This document shows, one piece after another, positions 13,600 to 28,300 of a stretch of DNA of 64,000 nucleotides. The stretch comes from Allacma fusca. Taxonomy: Eukaryota; Arthropoda; Collembola; Symphypleona; Sminthuridae. The stretch's first letter is position 1, and the number at the start of each line of letters is the position of its first letter. The stretch covers positions 53,827,402 through 53,891,401 of the forward strand of contig OX359249.1 in the NCBI GenBank assembly GCA_947179485.1, in the 5' to 3' direction. The notes beneath the pieces are model-generated. The model did not search any database. It saw nothing but the letters and a program-made list of their open reading frames with translations, and was not told the origin of the DNA. The position numbers were made by a program, and so were the translations under genes.

Positions 13600-16500
13600 T
13601 ATTTAAATGTTTCCAAAATAAATGCCTTTTTTGGGTTATTAAAATGTTTCCAAAATGAATGCATTTTTTGGGTTATTTAAATGCTTCCAAAATGAAAGCA
13701 TTTTAAAGGGTTATTTAAATGTTTCCAAAATGAATGCATTTTATTGGGTTATTTAAATGTTTCCAAAATGAATGCATTTTATTGGGTTATTTTAATGTTT
13801 CCAAAATGAATGCATTTTATTTTATTATTTAAATGTTTCCAAAATGAATGCATTTTATTGGGTTATTTAAATGTTTCCAAATTGAATGCATTTAGTTTTT
13901 TTATTTAATTTTTTCCATAATAAATGGATTTTATTAGGTTATTTAAATATTTCCAAAATGAATGCATTATATTGGGTTATTTAAATGTTTCCAAAATGAA
14001 TGCATTTTATTAGGTTATTTAAATGTTTCCGAATTGAATGCATTTTGTTGGGTTATTTAATTTCTTCCATAATAAATGCACTTTATTAGTTTATTTAAAT
14101 ATTTCCAAAATGAATGCATTATATTGGGTTATTTAAATGTTTAAAAAATGAACGCATTTTATTGGGTTATTTAATTGTTTCCAAAATAAATGCATTTTAT
14201 TGGGTTATTTAAATGTTTCCAAATTGAATGCATTTTGTTGGGTTATTTAATTTTTTCCATAATAAATGCATTTTATTAGGTTATTTAAATGTTTCCAAAA
14301 TAAATGCCTTTTTTGGGTTATTTAAATGTTTCCAAAATGATTGCATTTTATTGGGTTATTTAAATGTTTCCAAAATGATTGCATTTTATTGGGTTATTTA
14401 AATGTTTCCAAAATGATTGCATTTTATTGGATTATTTAAATGTTTCCAAAATGAATGCATTTTATTGGGTTATTTAAATGTTTGCAAAATGAATACATTT
14501 TATTGGGTTATTTAAATGTTTCCAAAATAAATGCATTTTATTGGGTTTTTTAAATGTTTCCAAAATGAATGCATTTTATTAGGTTATTTAAATGTTTCGA
14601 AATTAAATGCGTTTTGTTGGGTTATTTAATTTTTTCCATAATAAATGCATTTTATTAGGTTATTAAAATGTTTCCAAAATAAATGCCTTTTTTGGGTTAT
14701 TAAAATGTTTCCAAAATGAATGCATTTTTTGGGTTATTTAAATGCTTCCAAAATGAAAGCATTTTAAAGGGTTATTTAAATGTTTCCAAATTGAATGCAT
14801 TTTATTGGGTTATTTAAATGTTTCCAAAATGAATGCATTTTATTGGGTTATTTTAATGTTTCCAAAATGAATGCATTTTATTTTATTATTTAAATGTTTC
14901 CAAAATGAATGCATTTTATTGGGTTATTTAAATGTTTCCAAATTGAATGCATTTAGTTTTTTTATTTAATTTTTTCCATAATAAATGGATTTTATTAGGT
15001 TATTTAAATATTTCCAAAATGAATGCATTATATTGGGTTATTTAAATGTTTCCAAAATGAATGCATTTTATTAGGTTATTTAAATGTTTCCGAATTGAAT
15101 GCATTTTGTTGGGTTATTTAATTTCTTCCATAATAAATGCACTTTATTAGTTTATTTAAATATTTCCAAAATGAATGCATTATATTGGGTTATTTAAATG
15201 TTTAAAAAATGAACGCATTTTATTGGGTTATTTAATTGTTTCCAAAATAAATGCATTTTATTGGGTTATTTAAATATTTCCAAATTTAATGCATTTTATT
15301 GGGTTATTTAAATGTTTCCAAATTGAATGTATTTTGTTGGGTTATTTAATTTTTTCCATAATAAATGCATTTTATTAGGTTATTTAAATGTTTCCAAAAT
15401 AAATGCCTTTTTTGGGTTATTTAAATGTTTCCAAAATGATTGCATTTTATTGGGTTATTTAAATGTTTCCAAAATGATTGCATTTTATTGGGTTATTTAA
15501 ATGTTTCCAAAATGAATGCATTTTATTGGGTTATTTAAATGTTTGCAAAATGAATACATTTTATTGGGTTATTTAAATGTTTCCAAAATGAATGAATTTT
15601 ATTGGGTTATTTTAATGTTTTCGAAATGAATGCATCTTTGGGTTATTTAAATGTTTCCAAAATGAATGCATTTTATTGGGTTATTCAAATGTTTCCAAAA
15701 TGAATGCATTTTATTTTATTATTTAAATGTTTCCAAAATGAATGCATTTTATTTTATTATTTAAATGTTTCCAAAATGATTGCATTTTATTGGTTTATTT
15801 AAATGTTTACAAATTGAATGCATTTTGTTGGGTTATTTTATTTTTTCCATAATAAATGCATTTTATTAGGTTATTTAAATATTTCCAAATTGAATGCATT
15901 ATATTGGGTTATTTAAATGTTTCCAAAATGAATGCATTTTATTGGGTTATTTAAATGTTTCCAAAATGAATGCATTTTATTGGGTTATTTTAATGTTTCC
16001 AAAATGAATGCATTTTATTTTATTATTTAAATGTTTCCAAAATGAATGCATTTTATTGGGTTATTTAAATGTTTCCAAATTGAATGCATTTTGTTTTTTT
16101 ATTTAATTTTTTCCATAATAAATGGATTTTATTAGGTTATTTAAATATTTCCAAAATGAATGCATAATATTGGGTTATTTAAATGTTTCCAAAATGAATG
16201 CATTTTATTAGGTTATTTAAATGTTTCCGAATTGAATGCATTTTGTTGGGTTATTTAATTTCTTCCATAATAAATGCACTTTATTAGGTTATTTAAATAT
16301 TTCCAAAATGAATGCATTATATTGGGTTATTTAAATGTTTCCAAAATGAACGCATTTTATTGGGTTATTTAATTGTTTCCAAAATAAATGCATTTTATTG
16401 GGTTTTTTAAATGTTTCCAAAATGAATGAATTTTATTGGGTTTTTTAAATGTTTCCAAAATGAATGCATTTTTTGGGTTATTTAAATGCTTCCAAAATGA

Positions 16501-17880
16501 AAGCATTTTATTGGGTTATTCAAATATTTCCAAATTTAATGCATTTTATTGGGTTATTTAAATGTTTCCAAATTGAATGTATTTTGTTGGGTTATTTAAT
16601 TTTTTCCATAATAAAAGAATTTTATTAGGTTATTTAAATGTTTCCAAAATAAATGCCTTTTTTGGGTTATTTAAATGTTTCCAAAATGATTGCATTTTAT
16701 TGGGTTATTTAAATGTTTCCAAAATGATTGCATTTTATTGGGTTATTTAAATGTTTCCAAAATGAATGCATTTTATTGGGTTATTTAAATGTTTCCAAAA
16801 TGAATGCATTTTATTTTATTATTTAAATGTTTCCAAAATGATTGCATTTTATTGGTTTATTTAAATGTTTACAAATTGAATGCATTTTGTTGGGTTATTT
16901 TAGTTTTTCCATAATAAATGCATTTTATTAGGTTATTTAAATATTTCCAAATTGAATGCATTATATTGGGTTATTTAAATGTTTCCAAATTGAATGCGTT
17001 TTGTTCGGTTATTTATTTTTTTCCATAATAAATGCATTTTATTGGGTTTTTTAAATGTTTTCAAAATGAATGAATTTTATTGGGTTATTTTAATTTTTCC
17101 AAAATGAATGCATTTTATTTTATTATTTAAATGATTCCGAAATGAATGGATTTTATTGGGTTATTTAAATGTTTCGAAATAGAATGCATTTTGGTGGGTT
17201 CTTTAAATGTTTCCAAATTGAATGCGTTTTGTTGGGTTATTTAATTTTTTCCAAAATAAATGCATCTTATTATGGTATTCAAATGTTTCCAAAGTGATTG
17301 CATTTTATTGGGTTATTTAAATGTTTACAAATTGAATGCACTTTGTTGGGTTATTTTATTTTTTCCATAATAAATGCATTTTATTAGGTTATTTAAATAT
17401 TTCCAAAATGAATGCATTTTATTTTATTATTTAAATGTTTCCAAAATGAATGCATTTTATTGGGTTATTTAAATGTTTCCAAATAGAATGCATTTTGTTG
17501 GGTTATTTAAATGTTTCCAAATTGAATGTGTTTTGTTGGGTTATTTAATTTTTTCCATAATAAATGCATTTTATTAGGTTATTTAAATGTTTCAAAAATG
17601 AATGCATTTTATTGGGTAATTTAAATGTTTGCAAAATGAATACATTTTATTGGGTTATTTAAAAGTTTCCAAAATGAATGCGTTATACTGGATTATTTAA
17701 ATGTTTCCAATATGAACGGATTTTATTGGGTTATTTAAATGTTTCCAGATTAAATGCTTTTTGCTGGGTTATTTAATTTTTTCCATAATAAATGCATCTT
17801 ATTATGGTATTCAAATGTTTCCAAAGTGATTGCATTTTATTGGGTTATTTAAATGTTTCGAAAATGAATGCATTTTATTG
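13600..17880. repeat. Left copy of a 10-kb super-block within the satellite
   Basis: The monomer order here is repeated about 10 kb to the right, at 23600-28300. Marker pairs: TTTCTTCC at 14061 and 24098 (offset 10,037); ATATTTCCAAATTT at 15274 and 25311 (10,037); the TTCGAAATG-type monomer at 15634 and 25747 (10,113); TTGTTCGG at 17001 and 27114 (10,113); CCAGAT at 17745 and 28162 (10,417). The offset grows by 76 and then 304 bp, which are two and eight monomers, so later local duplications enlarged the right copy. Edges are approximate. Confidence 0.8.
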
Positions 17881-20800
17881 GGTTATTTTAATGTTTCCAA
17901 AATGAATGCATTTTATTTTATTATTTAAATGTTTCCAAAATGAATGCATTTTATTGGGTTATTTAAATGTTTCCGAATTGAATGCATTTAGTTTTTTTAT
18001 TTAATTTTTTCCATAATGAATGGATTTTATTAGGTTATTTAAATATTTCCAAAATGAATGCATTATATTGGGTTATTTAAATGTTTCCAAAATGAATGCA
18101 TTTTATTAGGTTATTTAAATGTTTGCAAAATGAATACATTTTATTGGGTTATTTAAATGTTTCCAAAATGAATGAATTTTATTGGGTTATTTTAATGTTT
18201 TCGAAATGAATGCATCTTTGGGTTATTTAAATGTTTCCAAAATGAATGCATTTTATTGGGTTATTCAAATGTTACCAAAATGAATGCATTTTATTGGGTT
18301 ATTTTAATGTTTCCAAAATGAATGCATTTTATTTTATTATTTAAATGTTTCCAAAATGAAAGCATTTTATTGGGTTATTTAAATGTTTCCAAAATGATTG
18401 CATTTTATTGGATTATTTAAATGTTTCCAAAATGAATGCATTTTATTGGGTTGTTTAAATGTTTGCAAAATGAATACATTTTATTGGGTTATTTAAATGT
18501 TTCCAAAATAAATGCATTTTATTGGGTTTTTTAAATGTTTCCAAAATGAATGCATTTTATTAGGTTATTTAAATGTTTCCAAATTAAATGCGTTTTGTTG
18601 GGTTATTTAATTTTTTCCATAATAAATGCATTTTATTAGGTTATTAAAATGTTTCCAAAATAAATGCCTTTTTTGGGTTATTTTAATGTTTCCAAAATGA
18701 ATGCATTTTTTGGGTTATTTAAATGCTTCCAAAATGAAAGCATTTTATTGGGTTTTTTAAATGTTTCCAAAATGAATGCATTTTTTTGGGTTATTTAAAT
18801 GTTTCCAAAATGAATGCATTTTATTGGGTTATTTTAATGTTTCCAAAATGAATGCATTTTATTGGGTTATTTTAATGTTTCCAAAATGAATGCATTTTAT
18901 TTTATTATTTAAATGTTTCCAAAATGAATGCATTTTATTGGGTTATTAAAATGTTTCCTTAATGAATGCATTTTTTGGGTTATTTAAATGCTTCCAAAAT
19001 GAAAGCATTTTAATGGGTTATTTAAATATTTCCAAAATGAATGCATTATATTGGGTTATTTAAATGCTTCCAAATTGAAAGCATTTTATTGGGTTATTTA
19101 AATGTTTCCAAAATGAATGCATTTTATTTTATTATTTAAATGTTTCCAAAATGAAAGCATTTTATTGGGTTATTTAAATGTTTCCAAAATGAATGCATTT
19201 TATTGGGTTATTTAAATGTATTTAAAATGAATGCATTTTATTTTATTATTTAAATGTTTCCAAAATGAATGCATTTTATTGGGTTATTTAAATGTTTCCA
19301 AATTGAATGCATTTTGTTGGGTTATTTAATTTTTTCCATAATAAATGCATTTTATTAGGTTATTTAAATGTTTCCAAAATAAATGCCTTTTTTGGGTTAT
19401 TTAAATGTTTCCAAAATGATTGCATTTTATTTTATTATTTAAATGTTTCCAAAATGAATGCATTTTATTGGGTTATTTAAATGTTTCCAAATTGAATGCA
19501 TTTTATTGGGTTATTTAAATGTTTCCAAATTGAATGCATTTTGTTGGGTTATTTAATTTTTTCCATAATAAATGCATTTTATTAGGTTATTTAAATGTTT
19601 CCAAAATAAATGCCTTTTTTGGGTTATTTAAATGTTTCCAAAATGATTGCATTTTATTGGGTTATTTAAATGTTTCCAAAATGATTGCATTTTATTGGGT
19701 TATTTAATTGTTTCCAAAATGATTGCATTTTATTGGATTATTTAAATGTTTCCAAAATGAATGCATTTTATTGGGTTATTTAAATGTTTGCAAAATGAAT
19801 ACATTTTATTGGGTTATTTAAATGTTTCCAAAATAAATGCATTTTATTGGGTTTTTTAAATGTTTCCAAAATGAATGCATTTTATTAGGTTATTTAAATG
19901 TTTCCAAATTAAATGTGTTTTGTTGGGTTATTTAATTTTTTCCATAATAAATGCATTTTATTAGGTTATTAAAATGTTTCCAAAATAAATGCCTTTTTTG
20001 GGTTATTAAAATGTTTCCTTAATGAATGCATTTTTTGGGTTATTTAAATGCTTCCAAAATGAAAGCATTTTAATGGGTTATTTAAATGTTTCCAAAATGA
20101 ATGCATTTTATTGGGTTATTTAAATGTTTCCAAAATGAATGCATTTTATTGGGTTATTTTAATGTTTCCAAAATGAATGCATTTTATTTTATTATTTAAA
20201 TGTTTCCAAAATGAATGCATTTTATTGGGTTATTTAAATGTTTCCGAATTGAATGCATTTAGTTTTTTTATTTAATTTTTTCCATAATAAATGGATTTTA
20301 TTAGGTTATTTAAATATTTCCAAAATGAATGCATTATATTGGGTTATTTAAATGTTTCCAAAATGAATGCATTTTATTAGGTTATTTAAATGTTTGCAAA
20401 ATGAATACATTTTATTGGGTTATTTAAATGTTTCCAAAATGAATGAATTTTATTGGGTTATTTTAATGTTTTCGAAATGAATGCATCTTTGGGTTATTTA
20501 AATGTTTCCAAAATGAATGCATTTTATTGGGTTATTCAAATGTTACCAAAATGAATGCATTTTATTGGGTTATTTTAATGTTTCCAAAATGAATGCATTT
20601 TATTTTATTATTTAAATGTTTCCAAAATGAAAGCATTTTATTGGGTTATTTAAATGTTTCCAAAATGATTGCATTTTATTGGATTATTTAAATGTTTCCA
20701 AAATGAATGCATTTTATTGGGTTGTTTAAATGTTTGCAAAATGAATACATTTTATTGGGTTATTTAAATGTTTCCAAAATAAATGCATTTTATTGGGTTT

Positions 20801-23599
20801 TTTAAATGTTTCCAAAATGAATGCATTTTATTAGGTTATTTAAATGTTTCCAAATTAAATGCGTTTTGTTGGGTTATTTAATTTTTTCCATAATAAATGC
20901 ATTTTATTAGGTTATTAAAATGTTTCCAAAATAAATGCCTTTTTTGGGTTATTTTAATGTTTCCAAAATGAATGCATTTTTTGGGTTATTTAAATGCTTC
21001 CAAAATGAAAGCATTTTATTGGGTTTTTTAAATGTTTCCAAAATGAATGCATTTTTTTGGGTTATTTAAATGTTTCCAAAATGAATGCATTTTATTGGGT
21101 TATTTTAATGTTTCCAAAATGAATGCATTTTATTGGGTTATTTTAATGTTTCCAAAATGAATGCATTTTATTTTATTATTTAAATGTTTCCAAAATGAAT
21201 GCATTTTATTGGGTTATTTAAATGTTTCCAAATTGAATGCATTTTGTTTTTTTATTTAATTTTTTCCATAATAAATGCATTTTATTAGGTTATTTAAATA
21301 TTTCCAAAATGAATGCATTATATTGGGTTATTTAAATGCTTCCAAATTGAAAGCATTTTATTGGGTTATTTAAATGTTTCCAAAATGAATGCATTTTATT
21401 GGGTTATTTAAATGTTTCCAAATTGAATGCATTTTGTTGGGTTATTTAATTTTTTCCATAATAAATGCATTTTATTAGGTTATTTAAATGTTTCCAAAAT
21501 AAATGCCTTTTTTGGGTTATTTAAATGTTTCCAAAATGATTGCATTTTATTGGGTTATTTAAATGTTTCCAAAATGATTGCATTTTATTGGGTTATTTAA
21601 TTGTTTCCAAAATGATTGCATTTTATTGGATTATTTAAATGTTTCCAAAATGAATGCATTTTATTGGGTTATTTAAATGTTTGCAAAATGAATACATTTT
21701 ATTGGGTTATTGAAATGTTTCCAAAATAAATGCATTTTATTGGGTTTTTTAAATGTTTCCAAAATGAATGCATTTTATTAGGTTATTTAAATGTTTCCAA
21801 ATTAAATGTGTTTTGTTGGGTTATTTAATTTTTTCCATAATAAATGCATTTTATTAGGTTATTAAAATGTTTCCAAAATAAATGCCTTTTTTGGGTTATT
21901 AAAATGTTTCCTTAATGAATGCATTTTTTGGGTTATTTAAATGCTTCCAAAATGAAAGCATTTTAATGGGTTATTTAAATGTTTCCAAAATGAATGCATT
22001 TTATTGGGTTATTTAAATGTTTCCAAAATGAATGCATTTTATTGGGTTATTTTAATGTTTCCAAAATGAATGCATTTTATTTTATTATTTAAATGTTTCC
22101 AAAATGAATGCATTTTATTGGGTTATTTAAATGTTTCCGAATTGAATGCATTTAGTTTTTTTATTTAATTTTTTCCATAATAAATGGATTTTATTAGGTT
22201 ATTTAAATATTTCCAAAATGAATGCATTTTATTAGGTTATTTAAATGTTTGCAAAATGAATACATTTTATTGGGTTATTTAAATGTTTCCAAAATGAATG
22301 AATTTTATTGGGTTATTTTAATGTTTTCGAAATGAATGCATCTTTGGGTTATTTAAATGTTTCCAAAATGAATGCATTTTATTGGGTTATTCAAATGTTA
22401 CCAAAATGAATGCATTTTATTGGGTTATTTTAATGTTTCCAAAATGAATGCATTTTATTTTATTATTTAAATGTTTCCAAAATGAAAGCATTTTATTGGG
22501 TTATTTAAATGTTTCCAAAATGATTGCATTTTATTGGATTATTTAAATGTTTCCAAAATGAATGCATTTTATTGGGTTGTTTAAATGTTTGCAAAATGAA
22601 TACATTTTATTGGGTTATTTAAATGTTTCCAAAATAAATGCATTTTATTGGGTTATTTAAATGTTTCCAAATTAAATGCGTTTTGTTGGGTTATTTAATT
22701 TTTTCCATAATAAATGCATTTTATTAGGTTATTAAAATGTTTCCAAAATAAATGCCTTTTTTGGGTTATTTTAATGTTTCCAAAATGAATGCATTTTTTG
22801 GGTTATTTAAATGCTTCCAAAATGAAAGCATTTTATTGGGTTTTTTAAATGTTTCCAAAATGAATGCATTTTTTTGGGTTATTTAAATGTTTCCAAAATG
22901 AATGCATTTTATTGGGTTATTTTAATGTTTCCAAAATGAATGCATTTTATTGGGTTATTTTAATGTTTCCAAAATGAATGCATTTTATTTTATTATTTAA
23001 ATGTTTCCAAAATGAATGCATTTTATTGGGTTATTTAAATGTTTCCAAATTGAATGCATTTTGTTTTTTTATTTAATTTTTTCCATAATAAATGCATTTT
23101 ATTAGGTTATTTAAATATTTCCAAAATGAATGCATTATATTGGGTTATTTAAATGCTTCCAAATTGAAAGCATTTTATTGGGTTATTTAAATGTTTCCAA
23201 AATGAATGCATTTTATTTTATTATTTAAATGTTTCCAAAATGAAAGCATTTTATTGGGTTATTTAAATGTTTCCAAAATGAATGCATTTTGTTGGGTTAT
23301 TTAATTTTTTCCATAATAAATGCATTTTATTAGGTTATTTAAATGTTTCCAAAATAAATGCCTTTTTTGGGTTATTTAAATGTTTCCAAAATGATTGCAT
23401 TTTATTGGGTTATTTAAATGTTTCCAAAATGATTGCATTTTATTGGGTTATTTAAATGTTTCCAAAATGATTGCATTTTATTGGATTATTTAAATGTTTC
23501 CAAAATGAATGCATTTTATTGGGTTATTTAAATGTTTGCAAAATGAATACATTTTATTGGGTTATTTAAATGTTTCCAAATTAAATGCGTTTTGTTGGG

Positions 23600-26500
23600 T
23601 TATTTAATTTTTTCCATAATAAATGCATTTTATTAGGTTATTAAAATGTTTCCAAAATAAATGCCTTTTTTGGGTTATTAAAATGTTTCCAAAATGAATG
23701 CATTTTTTGGGTTATTTAAATGCTTCCAAAATGAAAGCATTTTAAAGGGTTATTTAAATGTTTCCAAAATGAATGCATTTTATTGGGTTATTTAAATGTT
23801 TCCAAAATGAATGCATTTTATTGGGTTATTTATACTTCCAAAATGAATGCATTTTATTTTATTATTTAAATGTTTCCAAAATGAATGCATTTTATTGGGT
23901 TATTTAAATGTTTCCAAATTGAATGCATTTAGTTTTTTTATTTAATTTTTTCCATAATAAATGGATTTTATTAGGTTATTTAAATATTTCCAAAATGAAT
24001 GCATTATATTGGGTTATTTAAATGTTTCCAAAATGAATGCATTTTATTAGGTTATTTAAATGTTTCCGAATTGAATGCATTTTGTTGGGTTATTTAATTT
24101 CTTCCATAATAAATGCACTTTATTAGTTTATTTAAATATTTCCAAAATGAATGCATTATATTGGGTTATTTAAATGTTTAAAAAATGAACGCATTTTATT
24201 GGGTTATTTAATTGTTTCCAAAATAAATGCATTTTATTGGGTTATTTAAATGTTTCCAAATTGAATGCATTTTGTTGGGTTATTTAATTTTTTCCATAAT
24301 AAATGCATTTTATTAGGTTATTTAAATGTTTCCAAAATAAATGCCTTTTTTGGGTTATTTAAATGTTTCCAAAATGATTGCATTTTATTGGGTTATTTAA
24401 ATGTTTCCAAAATGATTGCATTTTATTGGGTTATTTAAATGTTTCCAAAATGATTGCATTTTATTGGATTATTTAAATGTTTCCAAAATGAATGCATTTT
24501 ATTGGGTTATTTAAATGTTTGCAAAATGAATACATTTTATTGGGTTATTTAAATGTTTCCAAAATAAATGCATTTTATTGGGTTTTTTAAATGTTTCCAA
24601 AATGAATGCATTTTATTAGGTTTTTTAAATGTTTCGAAATTAAATGCGTTTTGTTGGGTTATTTAATTTTTTCCATAATAAATGCATTTTATTAGGTTAT
24701 TAAAATGTTTCCAAAATAAATGCCTTTTTTGGGTTATTAAAATGTTTCCAAAATGAATGCATTTTTTGGGTTATTTAAATGCTTCCAAAATGAAAGCATT
24801 TTAAAGGGTTATTTAAATGTTTCCAAAATGAATGCATTTTATTGGGTTATTTAAATGTTTCCAAAATGAATGCATTTTATTGGGTTATTTTAATGTTTCC
24901 AAAATGAATGCATTTTATTTTATTATTTAAATGTTTCCAAAATGAATGCATTTTATTGGGTTATTTAAATGTTTCCAAATTGAATGTATTTAGTTTTTTT
25001 ATTTAATTTTTTCCATAATAAATGGATTTTATTAGGTTATTTAAATATTTCCAAAATGAATGCATTATATTGGGTTATTTAAATGTTTCCAAAATGAATG
25101 CATTTTATTAGGTTATTTAAATGTTTCCGAATTGAATGCATTTTGTTGGGTTATTTAATTTCTTCCATAATAAATGCACTTTATTAGTTTATTTAAATAT
25201 TTCCAAAATGAATGCATTATATTGGGTTATTTAAATGTTTAAAAAATGAACGCATTTTATTGGGTTATTTAATTGTTTCCAAAATAAATGCATTTTATTG
25301 GGTTATTTAAATATTTCCAAATTTAATGCATTTTATTGGGTTATTTAAATGTTTCCAAATTGAATGTATTTTGTTGGGTTATTTAATTTTTTCCATAATA
25401 AATGCATTTTATTAGGTTATTTAAATGTTTCCAAAATAAATGCCTTTTTTGGGTTATTTAAATGTTTCCAAAATGATTGCATTTTATTGGGTTATTTAAA
25501 TGTTTCCAAAATGATTGCATTTTATTGGGTTATTTAAATGTTTCCAAAATGAATGCATTTTATTGGGTTATTTAAATGTTTGCAAAATGAATACATTTTA
25601 TTGGGTTATTTAAATGTTTCCAAAATAAATGCATTTTATTGGGTTTTTTTAATGTTTGCAAAATGAATACATTTTATTGGGTTATTTAAATGTTTCCAAA
25701 ATGAATGAATTTTATTGGGTTATTTTAATGTTTTCGAAATGAATGCATCTTTGGGTTATTTAAATGTTTCCAAAATGAATGCATTTTATTGGGTTATTCA
25801 AATGTTTCCAAAATGAATGCATTTTATTTTATTATTTAAATGTTTCCAAAATGAATGCATTTTATTTTATTATTTAAATGTTTCCAAAATGATTGCATTT
25901 TATTGGTTTATTTAAATGTTTACAAATTGAATGCATTTTGTTGGGTTATTTTATTTTTTCCATAATAAATGCATTTTATTAGGTTATTTAAATATTTCCA
26001 AATTGAATGCATTATATTGGGTTATTTAAATGTTTCCAAAATGAATGCATTTTATTGGGTTATTTAAATGTTTCCAAAATGAATGCATTTTATTGGGTTA
26101 TTTTAATGTTTCCAAAATGAATGCATTTTATTTTATTATTTAAATGTTTCCAAAATGAATGCATTTTATTGGTTTATTTAAATGTTTACAAATTGAATGC
26201 ATTTTGTTTTTTTATTTAATTTTTTCCATAATAAATGGATTTTATTAGGTTATTTAAATATTTCCAAAATGAATGCATTATATTGGGTTATTTAAATGTT
26301 TCCAAAATGAATGCATTTTATTAGGTTATTTAAATGTTTCCGAATTGAATGCATTTTGTTGGGTTATTTAATTTCTTCCATAATAAATGCACTTTATTAG
26401 GTTATTTAAATATTTCCAAAATGAATGCATTATATTGGGTTATTTAAATGTTTCCAAAATGAACGCATTTTATTAGGTTATTTAATTGTTTCCAAAATAA

Positions 26501-28300
26501 ATGCATTTTATTGGGTTTTTTAAATGTTTCCAAAATGAATGAATTTTATTGGGTTTTTTAAATGTTTCCAAAATGAATGCATTTTTTGGGTTATTTAAAT
26601 GCTTCCAAAATGAAAGCATTTTATTGGGTTATTCAAATATTTCCAAATTTAATGCATTTTATTGGGTTATTTAAATGTTTCCAAATTGAATGTATTTTGT
26701 TGGGTTATTTAATTTTTTCCATAATAAAAGAATTTTATTAGGTTATTTAAATGTTTCCAAAATAAATGCCTTTTTTGGGTTATTTAAATGTTTCCAAAAT
26801 GATTGCATTTTATTGGGTTATTTAAATGTTTCCAAAATGATTGCATTTTATTGGGTTATTTAAATGTTTCCAAAATGAATGCATTTTATTGGGTTATTTA
26901 AATGTTTCCAAAATGAATGCATTTTATTTTATTATTTAAATGTTTCCAAAATGATTGCATTTTATTGGTTTATTTAAATGTTTACAAATTGAATGCATTT
27001 TGTTGGGTTATTTTAGTTTTTCCATAATAAATGCATTTTATTAGGTTATTTAAATATTTCCAAATTGAATGCATTATATTGGGTTATTTAAATGTTTCCA
27101 AATTGAATGCGTTTTGTTCGGTTATTTATTTTTTTCCATAATAAATGCATTTTATTGGGTTTTTTAAATGTTTTCAAAATGAATGAATTTTATTGGGTTA
27201 TTTTAATTTTTCCAAAATGAATGCATTTTATTTTATTATTTAAATGATTCCGAAATGAATGGATTTTATTGGGTTATTTAAATGTTTCGAAATAGAATGC
27301 ATTTTGGTGGGTTCTTTAAATGTTTCCAAATTGAATGCGTTTTGTTGGGTTATTTAATTTTTTCCATAAAAAATGCATCTTATTATGGTATTCAAATGTT
27401 TCCGAAGTGATTGCATTTTATTGGGTTATTTAAATGTTTCCATAATAAATGCATTTTATTGGGTTTTTTAAATGTTTTCAAAATGAATGAATTTTATTGG
27501 GTTATTTTAATTTTTCCAAAATGAATGCATTTTATTTTATTATTTAAATGATTCCGAAATGAATGGATTTTATTGGGTTATTTAAATGTTTCGAAATAGA
27601 ATGCATTTTGGTGGGTTCTTTAAATGTTTCCAAATTGAATGCGTTTTGTTGGGTTATTTAAATGTTTTCAAAATAAATGCATCTTATTATGGTATTCAAA
27701 TGTTTCCAAAGTGATTGCATTTTATTGGGTTATTTAAATGTTTACAAATTGAATGCACTTTGTTGGGTTATTTTATTTTTTCCATAATAAATGCATTTTA
27801 TTAGGTTATTTAAATATTTCCAAAATGAATGCATTTTATTTTATTATTTAAATGTTTCCAAAATGAATGCATTTTATTGGGTTATTTAAATGTTTCCAAA
27901 TAGAATGCATTTTGTTGGGTTATTTAAATGTTTCCAAATTGAATGTGTTTTGTTGGGTTATTTAATTTTTTCCATAATAAATGCATTTTATTAGGTTATT
28001 TAAATGTTTCAAAAATGAATGCATTTTATTGGGTAATTTAAATGTTTGCAAAATGAATACATTTTATTGGGTTATTTAAATGTTTCCAAAATGAATGCGT
28101 TATACTGGATTATTTAAATGTTTCCAATATGAACGGATTTTATTGGGTTATTTAAATGTTTCCAGATTAAATGCTTTTTGCTGGGTTATTTAATTTTTTC
28201 CATAATAAATGCATCTTATTATGGTATTCAAATGTTTCCAAAGTGATTGCATTTTATTGGGTTATTTAAATGTTTCGAAAATGAATGCATTTTATTGGGT
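23600..28300. repeat. Right copy of the 10-kb super-block
   Basis: This is the partner of the block at 13600-17880. It differs by a two-monomer insertion between the 25311 and 25747 markers and by an eight-monomer local duplication near 27360-27700, where the TTTTTCCAAAATGAATGC and GATTCCGAAATG variants appear twice. It also has a short deletion near 23825 that leaves a monomer reading TATTTATACTTCC. Copy-specific changes are otherwise few, which suggests fairly recent duplication. Confidence 0.8.
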
